Positions 8,677 to 18,123 of a stretch of 64,000 bases of DNA are shown piece by piece; position 1 is the stretch's first letter, and each line of letters starts with the position of its first letter. The DNA is from Flavisolibacter ginsengisoli DSM 18119 (lineage in GTDB: Bacteria; Bacteroidota; Bacteroidia; Chitinophagales; Chitinophagaceae), in assembly GCF_900129295.1 (NCBI RefSeq), contig NZ_FQUU01000013.1:80040-144039 (forward strand), given 5' to 3'. Both the position numbers and the translations under genes were made by a program. The notes beneath the pieces were generated by a model. It ran no database searches and was not told the DNA's origin. It saw only the letters and a program-made list of their open reading frames with translations.

Positions 8677-9376
8677 TCGATATCCATTTATGTAATTGAT
8701 TTAATTCACAATCAGAAAGCTTCTGTCCATTTTTGGGCATTGAGGAAAAACCTGTAAGAAAGTTAACAGATCCCCAGAGCCTTCCATCATCTACCCTGGC
8801 TTTTACACCACTGTATTGGCTAAGATCATAACCACCCGAGGCATTGTAATTATTATGGCAGCCGATACATTTATTGGCAAGCAGGTTTTTTATAGTTGTG
8901 GAATAAGTGACATTAACAGAATCACATTGAAGCTCCTGGCAGGCATTATTTTGAGCCCCCTGCATAATCCATTTATAAATGATATCTTTTTGCTGCTGGC
9001 TCAATGGATTATACGGTGGGGGAGGCATCCTGTCATTTGAATTTGATTCACTGATCTTTACCCATGATTTGCTCCTGGCCGGTTGTCCGGGAACTATTTT
9101 ACCGGTATTCATTATAGAATTGTAATTCGTCAGTACGATGCCTTCCTGGTGGGAAGCAGCATCATGGCAACCTGCAGAAGAACAATTGGAAACGAAAATG
9201 GGCAATACCTGTTGCTGAAAATAGGCAGTATCAGCACTGCATCCTGTTGATATAATAGGCGGATTCTCACCACCGTTTTGGGGTGGGTTAGCAGCAGGAA
9301 ACTCATGCTTACAGGATTGTATAAATGCAATTATAGCCAAGATAAACCCCAGGTATACAACATGCATCTTTTTCAT
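8657..9376 (-). CDS. Two-module cytochrome-c-like lipoprotein
   Basis: A 239-residue lipoprotein with lipobox FIQSC at residue 22 and two tandem haem-like modules. Module one has CSSAGCH (residues 65-71, CX4CH) and a candidate axial Met in DRMPPP near residue 117. Module two has a normal CIGCH (residues 170-174) and SSMPKNG near residue 213. The module ends KWIMQGAQNN and KWISNGAPNN are repeats of each other and of the downstream gene. This is the first gene of the five-gene envelope cluster. It resembles planctomycete-type cytochrome c domains also found in Bacteroidota. The partner oxidoreductase is unknown. Confidence 0.7.
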   Translation of the reverse strand: MKKMHVVYLGFILAIIAFIQSCKHEFPAANPPQNGGENPPIISTGCSADTAYFQQQVLPIFVSNCSSAGCHDAASHQEGIVLTNYNSIMNTGKIVPGQPARSKSWVKISESNSNDRMPPPPYNPLSQQQKDIIYKWIMQGAQNNACQELQCDSVNVTYSTTIKNLLANKCIGCHNNYNASGGYDLSQYSGVKARVDDGRLWGSVNFLTGFSSMPKNGQKLSDCELNQLHKWISNGAPNN

Positions 9377-9534
9377 AGAAAGGCGTAGTTTACTGAAAAA
9401 TTAAAATGAAAACGCTTCCTGAAAAAGAATATTTCGGCAGCCTTGTTATGATTGAAATCATTAAGACAAGACTAACAAATATGTTTAATTCTTAAAACGA
9501 GGCAGAAAGGAAAAAGGTTGCCTGCTTATAGTAC

Positions 9535-11691
9535 CTACCTTACTTCTGACCCATTTTCAGCTAGTGCATTTGGGTTAACCAGTATCAGTTTCCCATCTGC
9601 CTGTTCAGCTGTAAGTATCATACCCTGGCTTTCTATACCCCGCATTTTCCTGGGTGCCAGGTTTGCTACTACAATAACCTGCTTATCGACAAGGTCCTCT
9701 GGTTTAAAATGCTGCGCTATACCTGAAACAATGGTCCTTATTTGGCTGCCCATATTCACCTGCAACTTTAATAGCTTATCAGCTTTTTCAACTTTTTCCG
9801 CATGGGTAATAGTTCCAATGCGCAGATCCAGTTTGGCAAAATCATCATACTGGATCTCTGGTTTATCTTCAGGAATACGCTCTGTAGTTGCTATGCTTGA
9901 AGGCTGACTCACCGGCTGTTTATTTTGTTCCTGTTCCATTTTTGATTGTGCTAATCCTTTTTTTAATTTTTCAACCTGGAATTGTACCTCGGCATCCTCA
10001 ATTTTCCTGAATAATAATTCTGGCGCCCTTAAGGAATAACCAACACTTAAAAGCTTTGTTTTACCTGCATTTTCCCATTCAAGCATTTTGTCAACCACTT
10101 TCATCATTTGACACATTTTTTTAGCTGTATGCGGAAGAAAGGGATTGATGAAAATGGCCATATTGGCACAAAGCTGTAAGCAAACATGCAGGCAGTTATC
10201 TATCTGTTCCTGCACTTCCGGAAGAATTGCGCCTTCTGCATTTACCTGTTTAGCTTTTATCCAGGGTTCCTTCTCCTGCATGTACTTATTTCCTTTCCGG
10301 GCAAGGTCTATGACATCAAATAAAGCATCCCTGAATTTGTATTCCTCAAGCAGCTTTTCTATCCTGGGCTTTGCTGATTCTATTTCTGCTATTAATTCTT
10401 TATCCTTTTCGTCAATAATGTTGTTGTGGAATCGCGGAACTTTTCCATTGGTAAGTTTGTGCATCAACACAAACGTCCTGTTGAAAAAGTTGGCAAATAC
10501 AGCAACCAGTTCTCCGTTAACAGCATCCTGGAATCCTTTCCAGGTAAATTCACTGTCCTTGTTTTCAGGAAGGATAGTAGTAAGATAATACCTTAAGGCA
10601 TCTGCCATTTGTGGCCCGCCATTTTCTTTTTTAAGGAAATCATCTATATAGTCCTGCATATCCAGTTTCCAATTGCGACTGGTACTCATTTTATCACCTT
10701 CGAGGTTCATAAATTCATTGGCGGGAACATTGTCAGGAACTATATAATTATGCAAATGAAGCATTACAGGGAATATCAGGCAATGGAAAACAATATTATC
10801 CTTTCCTATAAAGTGTACCAATTTGGTGTCTTTATCCTGCCAGTAAGGCTTCCAGTCATTGCCGGTGTTAAGCGCCCATTGCTTTGTGGCACTGATATAA
10901 CCAATAGGAGCATCAAACCATACATACAAAACCTTGCCTTCCGCATCTGGCAGCGGAACTTTAACCCCCCAGTCAAGATCACGGGTTACAGCCCTGGGTT
11001 GAAGGCCGGCATCTATCCAGCTCTTGCATTGACCCAATACATTGGCTTTCCAATCTTTCTGGTGTTCATTCAGTATCCAGTTGCGAAGCCAGTCTTCATG
11101 CCTGTTAAGGGGTAGGTACCAATGTTTTGTTAGTTTTTTTATAGGGGTATTACCACTTAAAGTGCTGACGGGGTTTATCAGTTCATCAGGACTTAATGCA
11201 GTGCCACATCTTTCACATTGATCACCAAAAGCGCTTTCAAAGCCACAATTGGGACAAGTGCCTTTTATATAACGGTCGGCAAGAAAGGTTTGAGCCTGTT
11301 CATCATAATATTGTTCTGTTTCTTTTACTTCCAGCTCACCCCGATCATTCAGGTAAGTAAAGAATTCCTGGGTTGTTTCATGATGTATAGCATTAGAGGT
11401 ACGGTCGTAAATATCAAAGGATATACCCAGGTCATCAAAGTTTTGTTTCATGATGACATGATACTTATCAATGATCTCGCGAGGGGTAGTGCCTTCTTTC
11501 ATAGCCTGTATAGGTATGGCTGTACCGTGTTCATCGCTTCCGCAAACGAACACTACATCCCGCTTTTGTGCTCTTAAATACCGTACATAAATATCTGCGG
11601 GTATATAGGCTCCTGCCAGGTGTCCTATGTGTTTTTGTCCATTAGCATATGGTAAGGCAGAAGTAATTAAATATCTTTTGGGCTGGTTCAT
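9535..11691 (-). CDS. metG: Methionyl-tRNA synthetase
   Basis: This enzyme charges tRNA(Met) and initiator tRNA with methionine. Class I signatures are present: KHIGH near residue 20 and KMSTS near residue 335. A zinc-knuckle insert with CPNCG and CERCG lies at about residues 141-160. The C-terminus (about residues 615-718) is an EMAP-II/Trbp111-type tRNA-binding and dimerisation domain with DLRIGTI and RKMRGIESQGM. At 718 residues it is the long dimeric form. It is transcribed alone. The 73 bp between its start and ldcA include a TATTTTTG-like box on the minus strand at 11768-11775. Confidence 0.96.
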   Translation of the reverse strand: MNQPKRYLITSALPYANGQKHIGHLAGAYIPADIYVRYLRAQKRDVVFVCGSDEHGTAIPIQAMKEGTTPREIIDKYHVIMKQNFDDLGISFDIYDRTSNAIHHETTQEFFTYLNDRGELEVKETEQYYDEQAQTFLADRYIKGTCPNCGFESAFGDQCERCGTALSPDELINPVSTLSGNTPIKKLTKHWYLPLNRHEDWLRNWILNEHQKDWKANVLGQCKSWIDAGLQPRAVTRDLDWGVKVPLPDAEGKVLYVWFDAPIGYISATKQWALNTGNDWKPYWQDKDTKLVHFIGKDNIVFHCLIFPVMLHLHNYIVPDNVPANEFMNLEGDKMSTSRNWKLDMQDYIDDFLKKENGGPQMADALRYYLTTILPENKDSEFTWKGFQDAVNGELVAVFANFFNRTFVLMHKLTNGKVPRFHNNIIDEKDKELIAEIESAKPRIEKLLEEYKFRDALFDVIDLARKGNKYMQEKEPWIKAKQVNAEGAILPEVQEQIDNCLHVCLQLCANMAIFINPFLPHTAKKMCQMMKVVDKMLEWENAGKTKLLSVGYSLRAPELLFRKIEDAEVQFQVEKLKKGLAQSKMEQEQNKQPVSQPSSIATTERIPEDKPEIQYDDFAKLDLRIGTITHAEKVEKADKLLKLQVNMGSQIRTIVSGIAQHFKPEDLVDKQVIVVANLAPRKMRGIESQGMILTAEQADGKLILVNPNALAENGSEVR

Positions 11692-11842
11692 TGTATTAAC
11701 TCCTCTTTTGAATCTTTAACTATCCTGTATCACCGTATTTTCAATAGTTGCATGCACAGGAAGTTTGCAAAAATACCGCAAAGGCGCCAACTGCTTTTTA
11801 TTTGGCCCAACAAGGTTTATTTTGTGCTGGCAATTAAGCATT

Positions 11843-12754
11843 ATGATTCAAATTCCTCCCTATTTAAAAAAAGGCGATTGCATTGGAATAGTGGCGCCAG
11901 CAGGATATATGCCTTTGGAAAAAATGGAAACCTGCATTAACACTCTCCAGGATTGGGGTTTTTCTGTGCGGCTTGGAGCCACTGCCAACAGCAGGTCAGG
12001 GAATTATTTTTCCGGAACAGACCAAGAGCGCCTGGCAGATCTCCAGGAAATGATGGATGACAGGTCAGTACAGGCTATTTTATGTGCCCGCGGAGGGTAT
12101 GGTATGAGTCGTATAATAGACAATATCAGCTTTAAAAAGTTCAGAAAGCACCCTAAATGGGTCATAGGGTTTAGTGATATAACGGTTCTCCATTGCCATC
12201 TTTATGAGCGTTATGGAATTGCTTCCTTACATGCTCCCATGGCGGCAGCTTTTAATGATGGCAATTTTAATAATGATTATATTAAGTCATTAAAAAATGC
12301 CCTGGAGGGTACACCAGTCAAATATGAAGTACCTGTTGCAGCCAATAATAAAATGGGGGAAGCAGAGGGTGCTTTAGTAGGAGGGAATCTATCCCTGCTG
12401 GCTCATCTTATTGGTACCAGCTCTGATATTAAAACAAAGAACAAGATCTTGTTCCTGGAAGACATAGGAGAATATCTATACAGTATTGACCGGATGCTGT
12501 TACAATTAAAGAGGAGTGGCAAATTTGATAAGCTTGCTGGCTTGATCATTGGTGGCTTCACTGATATGAAGGATACAGAAAGACCTTTTGGAAAAACCAT
12601 ACAGGAGATAATCTATGAACATGTGAAGGAATATGAGTTTCCTGTATGTTATGATTTTCCTGTAAGCCACAGTACTGAGAACCTTTCATTGAAGATAGGA
12701 GTGGGTTATCATTTATCTGTACAAGAGGATATTGTTAGATTAGCTGAAGTTTAA
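11843..12754 (+). CDS. LD-carboxypeptidase (S66 family)
   Basis: This S66 serine peptidase probably trims the terminal D-alanine from murein tetrapeptides during cytoplasmic peptidoglycan recycling. The nucleophile lies in IGFSDIT near residue 112, and the Glu-His partners in FLEDIGE and PVSHSTEN. I chose the ATG at 11843 (303 residues, beginning MIQIPPYLKKGD) because family members start close to the KKGDCIGIVAPAG block. The longer frame from 11765 adds 26 residues without homology-like character. The C-terminus meets the convergent lipoprotein gene across a short hairpin. Confidence 0.85.
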   Translation: MIQIPPYLKKGDCIGIVAPAGYMPLEKMETCINTLQDWGFSVRLGATANSRSGNYFSGTDQERLADLQEMMDDRSVQAILCARGGYGMSRIIDNISFKKFRKHPKWVIGFSDITVLHCHLYERYGIASLHAPMAAAFNDGNFNNDYIKSLKNALEGTPVKYEVPVAANNKMGEAEGALVGGNLSLLAHLIGTSSDIKTKNKILFLEDIGEYLYSIDRMLLQLKRSGKFDKLAGLIIGGFTDMKDTERPFGKTIQEIIYEHVKEYEFPVCYDFPVSHSTENLSLKIGVGYHLSVQEDIVRLAEV

Positions 12755-12773
12755 TGCCCGGGAATTCCGGGCA
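12755..12773. terminator. Hairpin between convergent ldcA and lipoprotein genes
   Basis: A 7-bp GC-rich stem (tgcccgg with ccgggca) has a five-base loop directly after the ldcA stop codon. It lacks a T-tract, so termination would be weak or Rho-assisted. It may serve both converging genes. Confidence 0.45.
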
Positions 12774-12799
12774 CTAAATCAATTAATATAATTATTAGC

Positions 12800-13936
12800 C
12801 TATTGGTTATAATAATTGCGGAGGCGGTTGGACAGGTCGTTTTGTATCTGTTTGAATAGTTCCCTGGTTATTTCTTCCTGTGTGGGAGGTGTAACCTCAT
12901 TTTTATTCAGAATCGTTTTATCATTATCACTTAAGGCCCTTTCATCCCCGGTATAGCTGGCAAATTCTGTTTTCCAGTTATGTTCACCAGTGAAACGGTC
13001 GCTCCAAATAGCTTTGCCCTGTGCATCCCTAATAGTGATCATCAGGTCGCCTTCTGACACCAAGGATCTTTTAATACTTGTTATTTTTGCCTTGACCGTA
13101 CCATATTGTTTAATAACGGAATCTGGCTTATAAACTGTTTCCTTTATTACAACTTCTTTAGAAACTTCCCTGGAGGTCTTATTATCATAGGGTTGTCCTA
13201 TAGAAATACGACTTAGGTTTAACTCCAATGACTGGTCAGGCTTTATACCTTTATTCCTGGATTCCCATTCGGAATAGAATTTTACAAATTCATTATTCAT
13301 GCTATAGGATAACGTCCTGATGATCTCATTCTGAAAGTTTTGCACCTGTGTGGAGCTTGCATACTGGTAACCGCCATAATTCTGCATAGGCAATACCAGC
13401 ACCTTTGTAACTGCCTGGTTGTACAGGGTATCCTTTTTTCTTTGGAGGTTAAAGTCATTCGGCTTATACCGGACTGCAATAGCCAGTTCTTTATATGCCT
13501 CTTTGTAAGACTCTTTATTAGCGGCTGCCATCCACTTTTCAGCTCTTTCTACATGAATATCCGCAATCTTATTCCGATAAGTTTCAACATATTCCGAATA
13601 ATCTTTAGTCCTTATAATTCTTGCAGGGACTGGATAAGCATGAATGGTTTGATAAAGGTCCTGTAGTCTTAAATAAGACTGGTATATTTTCTCATAGCGA
13701 TTGTCATCACTACTATTAGAAAGAATTCTTATTTGGTTTTCTCCCTCATTAACGGCATAGGTATATGAACTCTGTACTATTTCTTTTGTTTCATAGTCGT
13801 TAGGATCTTTTTGCAGCTTTTTAACCCCGAGTTCAATGGCATCTGCATAATCGCCTTTCTGGTAAGCTTTGTTTGCTGATTTACAGCCTGCAAAATATGT
13901 GCAACAGGCAAGTAAAAGAAGGTAGAATTTAAACAT
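12800..13936 (-). CDS. TPR-like lipoprotein
   Basis: A 378-residue lipoprotein with lipobox FAGCKS at residue 18. Mature residues about 24-60 (AYQKGDYADAIELGVKKLQK) and 130-160 look like tetratricopeptide helices. The rest contains beta-rich stretches with no motif I can name. It may be an assembly or scaffolding lipoprotein of the periplasm, but no specific function is supported. It is monocistronic on the minus strand, with a 431-bp gap on its 5' side. Confidence 0.6.
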   Translation of the reverse strand: MFKFYLLLLACCTYFAGCKSANKAYQKGDYADAIELGVKKLQKDPNDYETKEIVQSSYTYAVNEGENQIRILSNSSDDNRYEKIYQSYLRLQDLYQTIHAYPVPARIIRTKDYSEYVETYRNKIADIHVERAEKWMAAANKESYKEAYKELAIAVRYKPNDFNLQRKKDTLYNQAVTKVLVLPMQNYGGYQYASSTQVQNFQNEIIRTLSYSMNNEFVKFYSEWESRNKGIKPDQSLELNLSRISIGQPYDNKTSREVSKEVVIKETVYKPDSVIKQYGTVKAKITSIKRSLVSEGDLMITIRDAQGKAIWSDRFTGEHNWKTEFASYTGDERALSDNDKTILNKNEVTPPTQEEITRELFKQIQNDLSNRLRNYYNQ

Positions 13937-14367
13937 AGTCTGGTTTTATATATTGGATTCAAAACACCCCGCAAATGTTACCCGTAAAATTGATTTTAAA
14001 CCTAAATTAACAGGAAAACGGGTTGAATTTGGGGACCAATATAACAAATAGGAGCGTGGAATGCAATCAGGTTGACTGAATTAGTTTTAAAAACTGGTCT
14101 TTTTAAGTGGTGTTAACTTCCTGCCTTTTTGGAACGTTATCTATTTCTCAATTATATGGAGTTACCAGGGTTTTATTTATTCCTAAACAATTGAGTTATG
14201 GTGTTTCACTTACAGGCCCTATGCTTTTATTTATTGCCTGGTAATCCAGAATTTCCTTTTCAGAAATTATAGGTATATGGTTACACAATCCATGTTCCAA
14301 ATCCAATCATGGAAAGAGGTACTATATTTTAGCAACAAATGCTTTAAACTGCTGAACAAGGGAAGAC
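13937..14367. other. 431-bp intergenic region between the lipoprotein gene and kup
   Basis: No credible coding frame was seen. The part nearest 13,970 should hold the lipoprotein promoter; a near-match to the TAnnTTTG box reads on the minus strand. TACCAGG (14163-14169) and CCTGGTA (14237-14243) form a distant dyad, and ttttatttatt occurs on both of its sides. No T-tailed hairpin for kup was recognised. Confidence 0.5.
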
Positions 14368-16383
14368 CTAGTCTTCAATACGTTTCAATTTCAGGTTGGT
14401 TACAGGTGCTACAATAAGCGGAAATTTTTCAACAGTAACATTGCTTGGATCCAATCCAAAACCTCTTTCTTCGGAAAGTGAAATTTCTTTAAGCCAGAAA
14501 TGAAATTTCATAACCACTCTTTCAAGGAAAGGGAGGTCATTATCCTGGCTGAGGTATTTTTCCATCACTACAAAGGAAAAATCACCAACAATATTACTTC
14601 TCTCAAGGCTTTCATACCGGCTTGTTATATTAACCTCCCGGTTGGTTACCAGGTCTTCAACTACTTTTCTGAACATGAGGTTAATACGTGGCTCAACCCT
14701 GAAACCCAGTCGGAAATCCACTCGAATAATGTCGTTAGGAATGATGTGATCCACCTTATATTCCATGGTGTATGGGTCATCCAGGGTGTCCACATGCACA
14801 AGCCAGTAGATATCTGCCCTTTTAGGCTTTTTATTAAGTATGGAGTAAATGATCTTATGTTCTATCTCTTTTGGATTATCGGCACTTGTCAGGTATACCA
14901 GGTGAGTGGCATATTTAACGATAGAACGGTCATTGCTAAGTTCCTGGATCTTTGGAATATAATGTTCCAAGCGTACAAATTCCACGTACCTGTTTTTAAT
15001 CTTCCTTGCCCGGTACCAGGCATACATAACCAGGAACATCAAACCACCTATCATTAGGGTGATATACCCACCATGTGTGAATTTTTGTAAAAGGGCAAAT
15101 AGGAATAATATTTCTACAACAGAGTATACGGAAAGAAATATCCAGATATAAATGGGCTTTACCCTTCGGGCAACGAGGAAATTGGAAAACAAGATCGTAG
15201 TCATCAACATAGTGACTATGATTGCCAGGCCATAAGCCGCTTCCATTCTTTGGGAGGTTCTGAAATAAAGTACCACACCTACGCAACCCATGAACATCAG
15301 TAGGTTTAAAGACGGGATAAACAACTGCCCCCTGGCTTCGGAAGGGTAGCGTATCTTCAGTTTAGGCCAAAGATTTAGGCGCATAGCCTCGCTTATAAGG
15401 GTAAAAGATCCGGAGATCATTGCCTGGCTGGCAATAATAGCCGCAGTAGTTGCTATTATAACACCTATGATAATGAACCATTCTGGCATAAGGTCATAAA
15501 AGGCATTGATTCCCAGGCTTTCTCTAACAGAGTCTGTAATAGTAAGGCCTGTATGATGACTTAAAAGGCTGGCTCCCTGGCCAAGGTAATTTAGGATCAG
15601 GCATATTTTGACGAAACTCCAGGAGCCTCGTATGTTTCCCCTGCCACAGTGACCAAGGTCACTATATAGCGCTTCGGCTCCTGTTGTACAAAGAAATACA
15701 GCTCCTAACAGCCACAATGCATTGGGATATGACCTTAAAAAATGAAAGGCATAAGTTGGACTAAATGCCCTGAAAATGGTCCAGTCGTCCGATAAGTGAA
15801 CAATGCCAAGGACAGCAAGCATACTAAACCATATGAACATAATTGGCCCAAAGAACCTTCCAATTGAGGCGGTGCCGAATTGCTGTAAAAAGAAAAATAG
15901 CCCAAGAATGACAAGGACTATGTACACTACATATTCTTCAATATTGTGGAAAGTCGGGATCTTTTTAAGTCCCTCAACCGCTGAAGTGATAGAAATGGGA
16001 GGTGTAATGATGCCATCCGCAAGCAAAGCAGAACCTCCTATCATGGCTGGAATCACCAGCCATTTTCTTTGTCTTCGCACCAAAGCATATAGGGCAAAGG
16101 TTCCGCCCTCACCCCGGTTATCGGCGCGTAAAACCAAAAGAACGTATTTAATGGTTGTTTGTAAGGTGATTGTCCAGATGATACAGGATAAGCTCCCAAT
16201 AATCAATTCTTCAGTGATTGTCCTATTGGTAATTATAGCATTAAAAACATATAAGGGGGAAGTGCCTATGTCTCCATAAATAATACCTAACGCTATAACT
16301 AATCCTGCAACAGTAACCTTATTAAGTGGTGCTTTCAATGTACCTGTGTTGTAATTTTTGATGGTTTCAAGGCGAATTGCCAA
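14368..16383 (-). CDS. kup: KUP-type potassium uptake protein
   Basis: A 671-residue Kup/HAK potassium transporter, probably a proton-coupled symporter in the inner membrane. The family signature VIALGIIYGDIGTSPLYV lies near residue 30. About twelve membrane segments follow up to residue 460, and then a hydrophilic cytoplasmic tail of about 200 residues. The only in-frame start I can find is a TTG at 16381-16383, because a TAA lies just upstream in frame. That start overlaps a TACCTTTG promoter-like box, so the true start may be a non-ATG codon further in. No regulator or second subunit is adjacent, as usual for kup. Confidence 0.93.
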   Translation of the reverse strand: MAIRLETIKNYNTGTLKAPLNKVTVAGLVIALGIIYGDIGTSPLYVFNAIITNRTITEELIIGSLSCIIWTITLQTTIKYVLLVLRADNRGEGGTFALYALVRRQRKWLVIPAMIGGSALLADGIITPPISITSAVEGLKKIPTFHNIEEYVVYIVLVILGLFFFLQQFGTASIGRFFGPIMFIWFSMLAVLGIVHLSDDWTIFRAFSPTYAFHFLRSYPNALWLLGAVFLCTTGAEALYSDLGHCGRGNIRGSWSFVKICLILNYLGQGASLLSHHTGLTITDSVRESLGINAFYDLMPEWFIIIGVIIATTAAIIASQAMISGSFTLISEAMRLNLWPKLKIRYPSEARGQLFIPSLNLLMFMGCVGVVLYFRTSQRMEAAYGLAIIVTMLMTTILFSNFLVARRVKPIYIWIFLSVYSVVEILFLFALLQKFTHGGYITLMIGGLMFLVMYAWYRARKIKNRYVEFVRLEHYIPKIQELSNDRSIVKYATHLVYLTSADNPKEIEHKIIYSILNKKPKRADIYWLVHVDTLDDPYTMEYKVDHIIPNDIIRVDFRLGFRVEPRINLMFRKVVEDLVTNREVNITSRYESLERSNIVGDFSFVVMEKYLSQDNDLPFLERVVMKFHFWLKEISLSEERGFGLDPSNVTVEKFPLIVAPVTNLKLKRIED

Positions 16384-16590
16384 AGGTATATGTTAAAATT
16401 AATAGATGCACAATCAGAAACAAGGCAATAGTTTGAAATTTGAATGTGTTCACGGGATTGTGAGGAATAGTATTAAAAGCAAACTTGTGAACATCTTAAC
16501 GGTCTCTCCATGCATCCGCTTTAGTTTTTATACGTCTTATTAAAATAAAATACAACGATTAACTTTAATAGTTTAAAGATTTTGCTTTTT

Positions 16591-18111
16591 ATGCGATTTG
16601 CACCAATTATAATTACAGTATTCCTCCTTGCTTCAGGCACTGTTCTAAATGCACAAAGGATAATATATTCCCAGCCCGGTAACGATGATACTCGTAGAAT
16701 GAACTTCGAGGTTATAGGTAAGGTGTCTGGTAATTTCCTGATCTATAAGAATAGCCGCAATAAAAGCTATGTAAGCGTGTACAACAATGAAATGGAAGAA
16801 GTAAGTAAGGTCGAACAGGATTATATACCGGAAGATAAGTTGATCAATGTGGACTTCTTCGCTTACAATGATTTTAGTTATATTATCTACCAGTACCAGA
16901 AAAAGAATGTTGTCTACTGTAATGCGGTGAAGGTTGACGGTAATGGTAAAAGGGCCTCAGATATCCTCACCCTGGATACTTCGCATATAGGATTTACGGC
17001 CAGTAATAAGATCTACTCCACCATAACTAATGAGAATAAGTCAAAACTTATGGTATTCAAGATCAACTCAAAGAATAAATCGAGGTTTATCATTACAACC
17101 CTACTTTTTGATGCCGAACTGATGCTTCAAAAGCGCAACCAGTTTACTATGGATATGGAGGAAAGGGATGATAACCTGGATGAGTTCAATATTGATAATG
17201 ATGGGGATCTTGTATTTGTTAAGTTCAACAGGAATAATAATGAAACAATTAACCGTACTATCTTATTCTGGAAGCCTGCAGCAGTAGATACGGTAACAGC
17301 AATAGAAGTACCGCAGGATAAGATACTTTTAGATGAATTGCATGTAAAAGTTGATAATTCCAATAAGCGATACTTTCTCACTTCCTTTTATTACACCAAG
17401 AAAAGAGGAAATATTGAAGGGTTTTATTTTTATGTGTGGGATAAACTATCCAGGCAGCCGATTCTGCAGAATGCTGTGGCCCTCGGGGAAGATATAAGAA
17501 ACGACGCAAAGGGTGATGCGAATATAAAAATGGCTTTCAATGATTATTTTGTCAGAAATATTGTAATTAAAAAGGATGGTGGATTTGTTATAAATGCTGA
17601 ATCCTATTACACTACCTCACGTAATAATAACTGGAACAGGTATAATTATCTATACGGATACCCTTTGTCCACCTATGATTATTACAGCATGTATTCTCCA
17701 TATTACAGCAATTGGTATTGGAGAGACAGGTATTACAACAATCAAAATGTAAGAAGGCATGCGGATAATGTAACCATTCTTTCCTTTGATAAAACCGGAA
17801 AGCTGGAATGGAGCGGCGTCATTCATAAAGAGCAATATGATGATGAATCTGACGACAGGATATCCTACCTTATGGCCAATACGGGTAGCCAGATTCACTA
17901 TCTTTTTAATGTTGATGAAAGAAGGGCCTTACTGTTGAATGATTACACCCTTTCTCCTGGTGGAGAGTTGAATCATAACCCTACTTTAAAGAACCTGGAC
18001 AGGGGTTATGAATTTTTACCTAAGTATGGCAAACAGGTAAGTAGTTACCAGTTGATCATTCCGTGTTACTATCGCAATTACATTTGCTTTGCTAAAATCG
18101 AATTTAATTAA
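16591..18111 (+). CDS. Secreted protein of unknown function
   Basis: This protein has about 506 residues and a signal peptide that ends near TVLNAQ. I place the start at the ATG at 16591; the frame can be extended to a TTG at 16582, which is less likely. The mature part is rich in beta strands and aromatic residues, with a Tyr-rich low-complexity loop around residues 350-395 (repeated Asn, Tyr and Arg). No catalytic motif is recognisable. It is followed after 12 bp by the DUF6427-like membrane protein and may be co-transcribed with it. Confidence 0.65.
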   Translation: MRFAPIIITVFLLASGTVLNAQRIIYSQPGNDDTRRMNFEVIGKVSGNFLIYKNSRNKSYVSVYNNEMEEVSKVEQDYIPEDKLINVDFFAYNDFSYIIYQYQKKNVVYCNAVKVDGNGKRASDILTLDTSHIGFTASNKIYSTITNENKSKLMVFKINSKNKSRFIITTLLFDAELMLQKRNQFTMDMEERDDNLDEFNIDNDGDLVFVKFNRNNNETINRTILFWKPAAVDTVTAIEVPQDKILLDELHVKVDNSNKRYFLTSFYYTKKRGNIEGFYFYVWDKLSRQPILQNAVALGEDIRNDAKGDANIKMAFNDYFVRNIVIKKDGGFVINAESYYTTSRNNNWNRYNYLYGYPLSTYDYYSMYSPYYSNWYWRDRYYNNQNVRRHADNVTILSFDKTGKLEWSGVIHKEQYDDESDDRISYLMANTGSQIHYLFNVDERRALLLNDYTLSPGGELNHNPTLKNLDRGYEFLPKYGKQVSSYQLIIPCYYRNYICFAKIEFN

Positions 18112-18123
18112 TAGCATTGCTAT

